Assembly: GCF_002807665.1 (NCBI RefSeq)
Contig: NZ_PEAY01000004.1
Location: 248,001-312,000, forward strand
DNA from: Neoalteromonas facilis
Lineage (GTDB): Bacteria; Pseudomonadota; Gammaproteobacteria; Enterobacterales; Alteromonadaceae
DNA: 64,000 nt
Reading direction: 5' to 3'
Shown piece by piece: positions 35,736-44,307 of the stretch; position 1 is the first letter of the stretch; every line of letters begins with the position of its first letter. The position numbers and the translations under genes were made by a program. A model generated the notes under the pieces. The model saw nothing but the letters and a program-made list of their open reading frames with translations. It was not told the DNA's origin and did not search any database.

Positions 35736-35760
35736 CTCAAATGGGCCCATTGAGACGACA
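35736..35760. promoter_or_regulatory. Operator-like palindrome, copy 1
   Basis: CTCAAATGGGCCCATTGAG followed by ACGACA, 60 bases before the start of the next gene. It shares the core TCAAATGGGCCCATT and the ACGACA flank with 37744-37768. Confidence 0.55.
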
Positions 35761-35820
35761 ATAAAGTCATATTCGGGCACTTTTCTCTACGTAAGATTAA
35801 GTGACGTAGGAATTGTGAAT

Positions 35821-36420
35821 ATGAATAATTTTGAAGCAAGTCGTTGGGGTTCAAGGCTGTTTATCATTGCTGGTTTTTTTATGCTGTTGAATACGGCGTT
35901 GCTGTGGATACGTTTGTATTCAGAACAGCAAATGTCCATCTTATGGCCAGCGATACCGGCGATAACAGCGTTTACATTCAGTGTATTAGGGTTACTTAAG
36001 CTTTACTCGCGCATATCTTCTCATGTGCCGCTATTCGCAATGGGGGGAGCTGGTTTTGCCTTGCTATCCTGCTTGTCACTGGGGTTAGCCGTAGTATGGA
36101 TACTGTATATGTCTGTTGTTGGTGGAGGCATGCCAGAACAGCAACCGGTTGGCTTCCTACTACTGATAGCAACGTTTATGGTGTCTATGATCTTATCCTT
36201 CTTGAGCAATGCAATTGCTTTTTTAAAGCATCAATCGCAGCGCAAAGTAGGGCTACTATTAACCGTGCCCGTGGCAATGTGGGGGATTATGTTGTTGGTG
36301 GGTATTTTACAAGGTATGGAAATAGGCCTTGGGCTGGACTACTACACCAATGCTGTCATAGCAGCGTCTTTTTTAGCCTTGGGCTTTACCCTTAAAACAA
36401 GCCATATTGAAAGTGCTTAA
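35821..36420 (+). CDS. Six-helix membrane protein, unknown function
   Basis: The ATG at 35821 has TAGGAA eight bases upstream; a GTG two codons earlier is less well placed. The 199-residue product has six hydrophobic segments and few charged residues. No known family was recognised. It carries the first copy of the TCAAATGGGCCCATT palindrome in its upstream region, shared with the gene at 37837, so the two are probably under one regulator. The hairpin at 36448-36478 follows it. Confidence 0.7.
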   Translation: MNNFEASRWGSRLFIIAGFFMLLNTALLWIRLYSEQQMSILWPAIPAITAFTFSVLGLLKLYSRISSHVPLFAMGGAGFALLSCLSLGLAVVWILYMSVVGGGMPEQQPVGFLLLIATFMVSMILSFLSNAIAFLKHQSQRKVGLLLTVPVAMWGIMLLVGILQGMEIGLGLDYYTNAVIAASFLALGFTLKTSHIESA

Positions 36421-36447
36421 TCCAGCATAGTGCGTTCTATGAAGCCG

Positions 36448-36478
36448 CTGGTATTGAAGAGGAGAATCTCGATACCAG
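36448..36478 (+). terminator. Hairpin after the six-helix membrane protein gene
   Basis: CTGGTAT and ATACCAG pair perfectly with a 17-base loop that can pair partly inside. The following TTGCTTGTTCTT is T-rich but not a clean T run. Confidence 0.45.
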
Positions 36479-36528
36479 TTGCTTGTTCTTCACTCTAATA
36501 CGGCCTGCTGGCCGGCGGTTGGACTCCA

Positions 36529-37722
36529 GTGTCATTTAAACCTATGATCGAGGGCTATTACAGAAAACAGGCTTTTGGCGATTCTATGGCTTTTCCTATT
36601 CCCACAATTTTATATTCCTGCATGGTGGGGATGACCATAATTGCCTTGTTGGACGTGAGTAAAAGGCCAAAAGAAAGACCTAACGTGTATCTGCAAGGAC
36701 TCTTGCTGCTGCTACTCGTTCACTTGCTTGGCGAACTCTTTATCTTCTCGGGGGCATATGTTTATGCGCCAGCATTAGCGGGTGCTCAGTTTCCATTCAG
36801 AGTGTTATTGGGGCCAGCGCTCTATTTTTATGCGCATGCAACAATGTCACCTGATAAGGGGATTGATAAACGTTTGTGGATGTTAGCGTTATCCGGTCCT
36901 GTTTTGGTGGTATTGGCAATGATTCCGTTTATGTTCATGGTCAGCCCCGAAGAGAAGCTCGCGCTAGCTGATCCTGCCACCAAAGATCCTGCGTTATGGA
37001 AAATAGCCCTGTTTACGTGTTTCTCTGCCACAACCATTTTTATTGTATTTACTACCGTGTATTTGTTCTTAGCATTCAAGTTACATAGAGCACACGTGGA
37101 ACAGCTCCAGGAACGTTTTTCTGAAATTGAGCAACGTTCGTTCGGCTGGTTCAGAATGATTTTGGTGATCTGGGGTGCTGTATGGTTGATGTATGCCATA
37201 GAATTTTCCCTCAACGCGCTGGGGTTGGTATGGGGCGGATCTGGAAAGTTACTGCCGTTTTTAGAGTCGATTGCGTTGGCAATCTTTATACAGAAAGCAT
37301 TGAGTCAGAAAATACTCAAACCGTCTGAAAAAGGATTGCCGCGTGTCAGTGCGACTAGAACAGTTCTGCTGAGCAAGGAGAGAATGCAACAGATCGCGTC
37401 TAAGTTAGAGCATGCTATGACACATGATCAGTTGTTTTTGAACGACAACTTGTCATTAAATAAGCTTTCAGAATCGATTGCTGAAACAGAAAACCACATT
37501 TCAGAAACGCTGTCCCAGTTTTTAAACACCAACTTTTTTCAATATGTAAATCGCTTTCGCATTGAAGAGGCCAAGAAAGCACTACAGGACAGTGACAAGC
37601 TTGTAGCAACTATTGCTTATGATGTTGGCTTTAATTCAAAATCGACATTCAATACAGCATTCAAAAAACTGGTTGGGCATAGCCCAACGGCCTACCGAAA
37701 CTCGCTGTCTAAAAGTCATTAG
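36529..37722 (+). CDS. AraC family regulator with membrane sensor domain
   Basis: About seven hydrophobic segments fill residues 20-260 and a C-terminal AraC/XylS domain follows (about 295-395). The DNA-binding part has LSLNKLSESIAETENHISETL and the second helix-turn-helix KLVATIAYDVGFNSKSTFNTAFKKLVGHSPTAYR. Such membrane AraC proteins respond to envelope or extracellular signals. The start is uncertain: GTG at 36529 is given, while ATG at 36586 (MAFPIPTILYS) opens directly into the first membrane segment. It lies between the two genes carrying the TCAAATGGGCCCATT operator and is the nearest candidate regulator. Confidence 0.85.
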   Translation: MSFKPMIEGYYRKQAFGDSMAFPIPTILYSCMVGMTIIALLDVSKRPKERPNVYLQGLLLLLLVHLLGELFIFSGAYVYAPALAGAQFPFRVLLGPALYFYAHATMSPDKGIDKRLWMLALSGPVLVVLAMIPFMFMVSPEEKLALADPATKDPALWKIALFTCFSATTIFIVFTTVYLFLAFKLHRAHVEQLQERFSEIEQRSFGWFRMILVIWGAVWLMYAIEFSLNALGLVWGGSGKLLPFLESIALAIFIQKALSQKILKPSEKGLPRVSATRTVLLSKERMQQIASKLEHAMTHDQLFLNDNLSLNKLSESIAETENHISETLSQFLNTNFFQYVNRFRIEEAKKALQDSDKLVATIAYDVGFNSKSTFNTAFKKLVGHSPTAYRNSLSKSH

Positions 37723-37743
37723 GCATTGACCACGAAAAATGGG

Positions 37744-37768
37744 TTCAAATGGGCCCATTTGAACGACA
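37744..37768. promoter_or_regulatory. Operator-like palindrome, copy 2
   Basis: TTCAAATGGGCCCATTTGAA is a perfect 20-base palindrome, followed by CGACA, 68 bases before the start of the glycine-zipper gene. It is the fuller copy of the site at 35736-35760. Confidence 0.6.
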
Positions 37769-37836
37769 CTGCAATTACATCCTGGCATGCTTGAGCGCAA
37801 CTCAATTCTTTTTACACGATCGCTAGGTGGACATAG

Positions 37837-38049
37837 ATGGAAAATAAAAATGAAAGCGCGAAGCGACAAGAGATTGGTATTGGCGTTGGTGCAGTGCTGG
37901 GAGGCGCGATAGGCGCTGGTGTAGGCGTTTCATCCGGTGAAATGGGCACCAGTTTAGGTTTGGGAATCGCAATAGGGCTTGCGCTCGGGGCCGCATTTGA
38001 TCACAGGCAGAAGCTTGTGAAAAAGAGCGAAGCGGTAAAATCTGAATAG
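37837..38049 (+). CDS. Small glycine-zipper protein
   Basis: The 70-residue protein has a polar head (MENKNESAKRQE), one long Gly-rich hydrophobic stretch with GxxxG spacing (GIGVGAVLGGAIGAGVGVSSGE, then LGLGIAIGLALGAAF), and a basic tail. This is the pattern of glycine-zipper membrane proteins. AGGTGG before the ATG is a good ribosome binding site. The upstream palindrome suggests regulated expression. Function is unknown. Confidence 0.75.
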   Translation: MENKNESAKRQEIGIGVGAVLGGAIGAGVGVSSGEMGTSLGLGIAIGLALGAAFDHRQKLVKKSEAVKSE

Positions 38050-38100
38050 TTACGGTCTTTTTATTTACGAGCAAGACAGTAGAGAGACTTGGAGAAAAAG

Positions 38101-38571
38101 ATGAAAAAAGCAGTAAACATAAGAGAAGCAGAAGCACGAGATCATGAATTTATCTTTGCGCTTTCCCCCTATCTTGCTGAAGTCGCAGAACTCAAGTGGC
38201 ACAGCGCAGAGACAGTGCAGCAAATGCAAGATAATTACATACGAGACATGCTCGCTGAAACGTCAACGCCAAACATTACATTGATTGCAGAGGTTGAGCA
38301 GATCCCGTTGGGGTTTGTCCATGCGCGAACACACAAAGATGGCGTGTCAGACGAAGTGTGTATCACGGTACCTTTGTTAGCCATTGCGCCTAAATCACAA
38401 GGCCTAGGATTAGGTAAATTGTTGATGGTAGCGATTGAAGATTGGGCCAAGTCGTTAGATTGTCGTTTGATACATCTGGAGGTTTTTGCCAATAACACCA
38501 ACGCTAGATGCTTCTATGACAATTTAGGTTTTCAGCCTGAGATGCTGAATATGGTCAAAGTTATTGATTGA
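38101..38571 (+). CDS. GNAT family N-acetyltransferase
   Basis: The ATG at 38101 with GGAG seven bases upstream is preferred over a TTG at 38089. The 156 residues include the acetyl-CoA site IAPKSQGLGLGKLLMVAIEDW and the C-terminal NNTNARCFYDNLGFQPE. The acceptor is unknown. Its stop lies one base before the next start, so it is coupled with the serine hydrolase gene. Confidence 0.88.
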   Translation: MKKAVNIREAEARDHEFIFALSPYLAEVAELKWHSAETVQQMQDNYIRDMLAETSTPNITLIAEVEQIPLGFVHARTHKDGVSDEVCITVPLLAIAPKSQGLGLGKLLMVAIEDWAKSLDCRLIHLEVFANNTNARCFYDNLGFQPEMLNMVKVID

Positions 38572-38572
38572 G

Positions 38573-40078
38573 ATGAGTAGAGAACCAAGGCCTAACGGAA
38601 AACTCATGCGGTTTGTTTATATTGGATTTTTATTCTGGCTGTTTTCGCCATTCGCTTTGAGCAAAGGGATATCAAAGCAGACCGAAACTAAGCTAAATGA
38701 GCATATACAGCGAGCTCAAAAGCGGTACGGCATTATTGGACAATCAGTTGCCATTTTAAAGCATGGAGAGCTTGTGTATTTGCATGCCGCTGGCAATGCA
38801 AGCATTGAATTTAATGTGCCTGTTACACCCGACACCATTTTTTCGATTTACTCCGTAACAAAACTGTTTGTGTCGACCCGTCTTTTGCAACTTGCGGAAA
38901 CGGGGGCGCTGGATCTTAGTGATACTCTTGGTAAGCATTTCCCTGATATGCCAAAGCAATGGCGGAGTGTTTCAGTATTGCAGGCACTTTCTCACATGTC
39001 CGGCATTCCCGAGTACTCTCAAGATATGATGACTCACCTTTCAGGTGAAGAAGCAATTGCGCATGTTGCTGATGAGCCCATGGCTTTCATCAGCGGTACT
39101 CAGAGTCGTTACAATCAAACCAATTTCTACTACATACAAAAGTTGGTAGAAAAATTTGACCAAAGGAGCCTTGAAGACTCTATAACTGAAAATGCAATTT
39201 TGCCTTACAAGCTTGTTAGTACTCACTTCGGTGGTGAGTTCGATGTGATAAATGGACGTGCAACGCGATATGAAGGAGCTGCTTCGGGTATTAAGCGTGT
39301 TATGCGGAATGATCCTCCTGCGTATTATTTAGGTGCGAATGGCATGAATAGCAGCGCTAGTGACTTGGCTAGGTGGTTTTCAGCGTTACTGAACGGCGGC
39401 TTTTTACGCCAAGCAACACTCGAGAAAGCCTGGGCTCCTTTAAGCCTTAAAAACGGAAGAAAGGCACGCCACTCACATGGATGGGAGGTAAGTGAGATGA
39501 ATGGCTATTCCGTTGTTGGACATCACGGTGCAAACACTGTAAACGTGAGGCACTTCTTTAAGGACGATATAAAGGAGGGGGCGGTTACTGTGATTCACTT
39601 AACCAATGGAATACTCCGACGTTTTAGCCTTGTGGACTTTTCATATACTTTGGCAAGTGAAATTGTAGAAGAAATGCAAACGCCGCTCAGAGCACTAAAG
39701 GAAAATATGCTAGTGGCGTTGGAATCTGGAGAGTGGGAAACGGCAAAAGCACATTACGCCCACTTCAAAGCGAATTATGCTGAGCAATTAGCCGGCACAG
39801 AATTGATGCTGAATACCTTGGGCTACATGGTCATGGAATATTTAGGGGCAGAACAGGCATTGCCTGTCTTTAGCTTAAATGTGCAAGAGTATCCTGACTC
39901 TTCAAACGCATTGGATAGCTTGGCCGAGGCTTACTTAAACAGCGGGGATAAAAATAAAGCAAAATACTACTATGCAGAGGCGCTTAAAATAGACAAAGAT
40001 AATGAGCGCATAAAGCACACACTGCGCCAGTTGGAAGAAGTAACTAAGCCAACGCACTCGAAAACGCCCGCTAGTTAA
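38573..40078 (+). CDS. Exported serine hydrolase with C-terminal TPR
   Basis: The start is either ATG 38573 or, with CGGAAA upstream, ATG 38606 (MRFVYIGFLFWLFSPFALS); both give a signal peptide. The beta-lactamase-like domain has SxxK in YSVTKLFVSTRL, a Tyr motif in RYNQTNFYYIQ, and HHG in VVGHHGANTVN. The C-terminal 120 residues are TPR helices (EWETAKAHYAHFKANYAEQ and SLAEAYLNSGDKNKAKYYYAEALK). It follows the GNAT gene directly. A short terminator overlaps its stop. It is the third serine hydrolase of this island; substrates are unknown. Confidence 0.85.
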   Translation: MSREPRPNGKLMRFVYIGFLFWLFSPFALSKGISKQTETKLNEHIQRAQKRYGIIGQSVAILKHGELVYLHAAGNASIEFNVPVTPDTIFSIYSVTKLFVSTRLLQLAETGALDLSDTLGKHFPDMPKQWRSVSVLQALSHMSGIPEYSQDMMTHLSGEEAIAHVADEPMAFISGTQSRYNQTNFYYIQKLVEKFDQRSLEDSITENAILPYKLVSTHFGGEFDVINGRATRYEGAASGIKRVMRNDPPAYYLGANGMNSSASDLARWFSALLNGGFLRQATLEKAWAPLSLKNGRKARHSHGWEVSEMNGYSVVGHHGANTVNVRHFFKDDIKEGAVTVIHLTNGILRRFSLVDFSYTLASEIVEEMQTPLRALKENMLVALESGEWETAKAHYAHFKANYAEQLAGTELMLNTLGYMVMEYLGAEQALPVFSLNVQEYPDSSNALDSLAEAYLNSGDKNKAKYYYAEALKIDKDNERIKHTLRQLEEVTKPTHSKTPAS

Positions 40079-40090
40079 GCTGGGCGTTGT
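40063..40090. terminator. Hairpin across the serine hydrolase stop
   Basis: AACGCCC and GGGCGTT pair perfectly over seven bases; the 12-base loop contains the stop codon. Only two T residues close the stem, so it is a weak terminator, possibly for both convergent genes. Confidence 0.45.
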
Positions 40091-40203
40091 TCAGAAAATA
40101 GAATGTTAGATGTAGCAACGTGAAATCCCTGTGAAAGATTACATCTGCTAAATATTTCGTATTGTTGTAAAAGCAGTTCTGTAGGCTCAAATACAGTGCC
40201 TGC

Positions 40204-41430
40204 TCATTTAACGAATTGTTGAATATATACCGCCCCTGACTTTGGACCATTTGAATCGCGATTTGGCGTGGAAATAACCGCAACACCATTTGATAGTGCA
40301 ACACTCCAACCGAATTGATCGCCTGGCGCTCCGTTCTCAGCGACAATTTTGGAAGTGTATTGCCATCCATTAGCACCTTTCTGATATACGTAGACTGCGC
40401 CAGCATCAGTGCCATTTTCATCATGATTCATCGCGCTAATAATTGCCGTGTTGCCACTCAGTGCAACGCTTCGTCCGAACCTGTCGTCTGCTGTCCCGTC
40501 GGGTGATATCAGTTTCATTTTTTGCGTCCAAGTACTGCCAGAACGCTCGAATATATAAGCAGAGCCTGCATCTACGCCTAGCTCATCAATATCATCTCGC
40601 CTTGCAGAAATAAGAGCCGTATCACCTGATATGGCAACCCTGACGCCAAAAATATCAGTTTTGCCAGCATCTGATGCCACAAGCTTGGCTTCTTGCGACC
40701 ATTCGTTGTTATTGTTTTTGTATACATACACGGCGCCGGCGTTTTCTGCTTTCTCATCATGCAGATCAGCCCCAACCACTATAGTATCGCCGTCGATTGC
40801 CACACTGATCCCGAAAAGATCACCCGCCGCACCGTCACTTGCAGTGATTTTGGTTTGAAAGTGCCATTGCCCGCTTTCGCGTTGGTAAATATAGGCCGCG
40901 CCTGAATCATCGCCTAGCGCGTCACTACGTGGGGCGCCGACAACAAGAATGTTTTCTGAGAGTGCGATACTCTGACCATAGGCGTCGCCGGGCATCGCGT
41001 CTGGCGCAGTAAAGATTTTGTGTTGTTTCCAGGAGCCCGATGTACGCTCGAATGAGACGACAGCGCCAGAGTCCTGTCCTTTGTCATCTCGCCTCATCAC
41101 ACCTAACATTGCAACATTGTTTTTTATGACGACTTTGCCGCCCAACGTATCGTCAGCGAAGGATGGATCTGCCACCAGTTTTGCTTGCTGATACCAACCG
41201 TTGTCACCTAGAGCATAAACATAGGCAGCGCCTGCGTCTTTAAGGCCGTTTATATCAGCCTTAAATGCCCCTACTAGCACTGTGGTGCCATCAATATCTA
41301 CGCCGAAGCCAAAGTGATCGTCTGTCTTGCCATCATTCGCAACAATCATGTGTTGGTTAGCCAAGCTATCACTCGCTACTAATGCAAGAAATGCAAAGAT
41401 AGGAAATTTGACTTTATTACTCAGTCTCAT
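40204..41430 (-). CDS. Exported FG-GAP seven-blade beta-propeller protein
   Basis: The signal peptide (FPIFAFLALVASDSLA) is followed by seven repeats of about 54 residues. Each has the form D-x-FG-x-S-VAL-x-G-x-AI-x-SA-x(6-8)-GAVYVY-x(4-6)-W, for example DRFGRSVALSGNTAIISA and GDQFGWSVALSNGVAVIST. These are FG-GAP/integrin-like repeats forming a single seven-bladed propeller. The protein ends right after blade seven, so it has no other domain. It probably binds ligands or calcium at the cell surface. It is followed after 40 bases by a metallo-beta-lactamase-fold gene upstream on the same strand. Confidence 0.88.
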   Translation of the reverse strand: MRLSNKVKFPIFAFLALVASDSLANQHMIVANDGKTDDHFGFGVDIDGTTVLVGAFKADINGLKDAGAAYVYALGDNGWYQQAKLVADPSFADDTLGGKVVIKNNVAMLGVMRRDDKGQDSGAVVSFERTSGSWKQHKIFTAPDAMPGDAYGQSIALSENILVVGAPRSDALGDDSGAAYIYQRESGQWHFQTKITASDGAAGDLFGISVAIDGDTIVVGADLHDEKAENAGAVYVYKNNNNEWSQEAKLVASDAGKTDIFGVRVAISGDTALISARRDDIDELGVDAGSAYIFERSGSTWTQKMKLISPDGTADDRFGRSVALSGNTAIISAMNHDENGTDAGAVYVYQKGANGWQYTSKIVAENGAPGDQFGWSVALSNGVAVISTPNRDSNGPKSGAVYIQQFVK

Positions 41431-41470
41431 CGATTACCGCCTATTCGTTTCAATATGTTTATTTGCGTGG

Positions 41471-42382
41471 CTACTCAAGTGCGCCTGTTATGTCGTAGTA
41501 ATGTGTAGTGACCATTCTTTCAGCTGTTATAAAGGCCCAATTCCATTGCTCGGTGTAATCCTGTAACGGGTTAAGCGCTTGGATATCGCTAAGGGATAAA
41601 CCTTTATCAACGAGACCCTTAACGATGCTATGGGTTTCATTTACCATCGCAATTGTTGCTTCTAGGTCCTCTGTCGTTGCTATGGGGCCATGCCCAGCTA
41701 TGATCCGCGTGTCTTCATTTGCAATATCAATTATTCTGCGCAGTGCTTCAACGAACCCTTTGACTGAACCTCCATTATCAATATCAATGAAAGGGAAGCG
41801 TCGAGTTGATACGAGGTCCCCTCCATGGATTACATTGGCTTCTGTGAATTGAATAAAAAGGTCACTGTTGGTATGAGCATTGGGGATGTGATGCAGCTTG
41901 ATGCTCTGTCCATTCATGGTGATCAACATTCCGCCGGTCACATCCATCGTCGGGAAATATTCAGGCGTGAAGCTTGGTGCTTCGCGGCCTAAGGCTTTCA
42001 GTGCAACCGGATTTTCTAAGTATTGACGAACATTTGGGTGAGCCATAATGATGGCGCCGCGCTGCTTAAAATACGCGTTACCTCTAACATGGTCGCGATG
42101 AAAATGGGTATTCAAGATAAGGTCAACATCGCGGCCATTGGATAGTTTTTTCTGCTCACTATCGATAAGTTCTACTAAATGCTCCATCTGGGTATCGATC
42201 ATCAATACACCGTCTTCACCAATGAGCACCGCAGTATTGCCTGAACGGTCGGTTCGCAGTTCATAAATACCGTGACCTAAATCGGTCACTTTAATATCGA
42301 AGCCTTTGTGTTCATCGTGGTTGTGTGCAACGGCAACGCCACACCAACATAAAGCAGCCAATAGCTGTATAAGCTTTTTCAT
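41471..42382 (-). CDS. Exported metallo-beta-lactamase-fold hydrolase
   Basis: A signal peptide (LIQLLAALCWCGVAVA) precedes a 280-residue MBL domain. Metal ligands are in LNTHFHRDHVRGN (HxHxDH), the third His in HIPNAHTNSDLFI, the Asp in VIHGGDLV, and the last His in IIAGHGPIA. The layout matches quinoprotein-relay or B1-like MBL proteins found widely in Alteromonadales. A role in beta-lactam hydrolysis is possible but unproven. RBS: TGAAAGGTGT before the ATG. It stands 40 bases upstream of the FG-GAP gene in the same direction. Confidence 0.85.
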   Translation of the reverse strand: MKKLIQLLAALCWCGVAVAHNHDEHKGFDIKVTDLGHGIYELRTDRSGNTAVLIGEDGVLMIDTQMEHLVELIDSEQKKLSNGRDVDLILNTHFHRDHVRGNAYFKQRGAIIMAHPNVRQYLENPVALKALGREAPSFTPEYFPTMDVTGGMLITMNGQSIKLHHIPNAHTNSDLFIQFTEANVIHGGDLVSTRRFPFIDIDNGGSVKGFVEALRRIIDIANEDTRIIAGHGPIATTEDLEATIAMVNETHSIVKGLVDKGLSLSDIQALNPLQDYTEQWNWAFITAERMVTTHYYDITGALE

Positions 42383-42592
42383 GGTTTAACACCTTTCATT
42401 CAAATTTTTTAAACGCTTGAGTAACCACTATGAATGGCCATTCTTTGAGGCTGTGAATAAAGTAGTTCAGAGTTAACACCCGCTACTAGCAATTCAACAA
42501 TATGTACCCAGCATAGTAGAGACATAGTACCGATGTTTATTATTTCATGCTTTACCGTTGGTTCAGTTCAAGTCGCAGATGGTACAGATGGC

Positions 42593-42648
42593 CCATCATT
42601 GTCTAATGATGGCAGAGAGGGTTAGCACTCCATAAATGGGAGTGCTAA
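42593..42648. terminator. Two tandem hairpins after the alpha/beta hydrolase gene
   Basis: CCATCATT-GTCT-AATGATGG and TTAGCACTCC-ATAAATG-GGAGTGCTAA are two perfect stems lying just past the minus-strand stop at 42658. Neither has a T run on the minus strand, so they may act as terminators or 3' stabilisers. Confidence 0.45.
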
Positions 42649-42657
42649 AACGATGTA

Positions 42658-43590
42658 TTAATTGAGTGAGTGGATCCAGTCATTAATAGCTGAAAGTGCT
42701 ACGGGAGAAAGCGTTTCTTCTATGTGTTGGTATTCAGTCATGGCGCCTGTCTCAGAGCGCTGAAACAAGTGGTTGTGATCAGTCAACACGTCAACTTTTG
42801 ACGCCTTTTCATGGTTCAATGCGTTGCGCATTACCTCTGCATGATCGTCTGCACTGACTTGTACGTCACGACTACCATACAGTGCGTAAGTCGGTATCGT
42901 AAGTTTAGACAGATATTTCACCGGCTCATGCTGAAGAAAGGCTTGATACCACGGACTACCTAACATTTTAATACGTTGCGCCGGTAACGAACCGCCGCCT
43001 AGTTGCTGCAGTTGTTGTTTAGATGATTGCGGAATTTGTTGCCACTGAGTGGCATACGCTTCTAATAGCTTTTCCGCTAACTGATCTCGCGGAAGAGTTA
43101 CATTATTCAGTACGACATCATTTAAGCTTTTAGTAATGCTACTGCCAGCCTCGGCGGTTTCTGTTGAGACACCGTTAGACAGCAAAATTTTGCGCATTTG
43201 ATTTTCTGATACGAAGCGGCCAGATCGGCTTGGGCCAGCCAGTAATACAATGAAGTCTACGGCTGGATTTATGTTGGCGACGATGGGGGCGATTAAGCCA
43301 CCTTCACTGTGGCCTATGATCCCTATTTTGCTGGCTGATAGTTCACTTTGTTGAGCGAGAAATGATATCGCCGAACTTGCGTCTTCGGCAAAGTCGTAAC
43401 TGGTAGAGCTGTCGAAGAGCCCTTCAGATTTACCTACACCACGGTCATCGTAGCGTAGAACGGCAATTCCATTGCGAGACAAATGATCGGCAAGCACCCA
43501 AAAGGTTCTGTGCCCCATAAATAGCTGATCTCTGTCTTGTGGGCCAGAGCCAGAAATTAAAATGACGCCTGCTATTGGGTTTTCTGGCAA
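42658..43590 (-). CDS. Alpha/beta hydrolase, C-terminal (catalytic) part of a frameshifted gene
   Basis: This part carries the whole catalytic domain: GVILISGSGPQDRDQLF, AVLRYDDRGVGKSEG, the nucleophile elbow IIGHSEGGLIAP (GxSxG), YALYGSRDVQVSADDH with the Asp, and the His in LTDHNHLFQ. Its first Met is a TTG with no ribosome binding site. In the same frame the coding continues upstream to 43692 (LNRPQEPKAPYPYIEKDVSF), where an A9 tract puts it one base out of frame with the N-terminal part. Likely not translated on its own unless slippage occurs at the tract. Confidence 0.75.
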   Translation of the reverse strand: MPENPIAGVILISGSGPQDRDQLFMGHRTFWVLADHLSRNGIAVLRYDDRGVGKSEGLFDSSTSYDFAEDASSAISFLAQQSELSASKIGIIGHSEGGLIAPIVANINPAVDFIVLLAGPSRSGRFVSENQMRKILLSNGVSTETAEAGSSITKSLNDVVLNNVTLPRDQLAEKLLEAYATQWQQIPQSSKQQLQQLGGGSLPAQRIKMLGSPWYQAFLQHEPVKYLSKLTIPTYALYGSRDVQVSADDHAEVMRNALNHEKASKVDVLTDHNHLFQRSETGAMTEYQHIEETLSPVALSAINDWIHSLN

Positions 43591-43688
43591 GGTTAACGTG
43601 CCTGAGAAACGAATGCCTTCCTTGGTATTCGTAAAGGAAACGTCTTTTTCAATATACGGGTAGGGGGCCTTAGGTTCCTGAGGACGGT

Positions 43689-44069
43689 TTAGTTTTTTTT
43701 TACCGTTTCAGTGGTGCCTTTTTGCATATTCAAAGCAAAAGCCTGACCGCTCTGCTTCCATGTGCCAATCATTTTCCCATCTTTGACATTAGCCTCGTAG
43801 CGAGCACCTGCGACTTTGATTGAAAATATGATGCTATCGCCATTGATTTCGACCGACTCAACAGGAATGCCAGTTGCGCCTTGCATTGGACTATCCATCG
43901 TAGCGGTGTAGCTATTGTCGCTGTTGGATACATTAAAAATGATTGGCACTGCTTGCTGACCCACTTCCAGATTGCCGCTCCATTGACCTGCTAAATTCAT
44001 TGCATGCGAAGCCGTTACGAATAATAGGCTGGCTAGCAATGTAATTGTTTTAATTACGCGTGGTTTCAT
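43689..44069 (-). CDS. Alpha/beta hydrolase, N-terminal part of a frameshifted gene
   Basis: This 126-residue piece has a signal peptide (TITLLASLLFVTASHA) and the beta-rich domain that precedes the catalytic domain in the 450-residue exported alpha/beta hydrolases (LAGQWSGNLEVGQQAVPIIFNVS). It ends with GTTETVKKN and a stop inside the A9 tract. If the tract had ten A, the frame would run on into the catalytic part (KKKLNRPQEP). AGGGAGAAGATA precedes the ATG. It lies ten bases after the small membrane protein gene and is co-transcribed with it. Confidence 0.75.
   Translation of the reverse strand: MKPRVIKTITLLASLLFVTASHAMNLAGQWSGNLEVGQQAVPIIFNVSNSDNSYTATMDSPMQGATGIPVESVEINGDSIIFSIKVAGARYEANVKDGKMIGTWKQSGQAFALNMQKGTTETVKKN
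43693..43701 (-). repeat. A9 homopolymer at the frameshift of the alpha/beta hydrolase gene
   Basis: On the coding strand nine A follow GT, giving GTA AAA AAA AAC TAA and a stop. Ten A would restore one continuous gene from 44069 to 42658. Such tracts are prone to slippage, so this may be a real mutation, a phase-variable switch or a sequencing error. Confidence 0.8.
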
Positions 44070-44079
44070 TATCTTCTCC

Positions 44080-44286
44080 CTAGTTCACGTCATTTTTGTT
44101 CTTACACGATGTGCTTGAAAATTTAATGCCACCTACTCGCAATATTACAGCCATCATGACGGTGATCATGCCACTCGTTTTACTCTCTGCATCTGCGTCT
44201 TTAAGTAGGAAGGCCAACACTAAAATCCCCAGACCTATTGCAACATCAGCTGCAATTACTTTTTGTTTCTTAGTTAAATTCACCAT
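44080..44286 (-). CDS. Small membrane protein divergent from the GntR regulator
   Basis: The 68-residue protein has two hydrophobic segments (VIAADVAIGLGILVLAFLL and TSGMITVMMAVILRVGGI) and a polar tail. AGGAG six bases before the ATG is a strong ribosome binding site. It precedes the frameshifted hydrolase by ten bases. Its promoter region is shared with the YtrA-type regulator, so it and the hydrolase are probably controlled by it. No family was recognised. Confidence 0.7.
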   Translation of the reverse strand: MVNLTKKQKVIAADVAIGLGILVLAFLLKDADAESKTSGMITVMMAVILRVGGIKFSSTSCKNKNDVN

Positions 44287-44307
44287 ATCTGTCTCCTGCT
44301 TTTCTCT

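Noticed and set aside
40071-40424. Minus-strand open frame overlapping the end of the FG-GAP gene
   Set aside because: It is the antisense or shifted frame of the last propeller blade and has no start signal.
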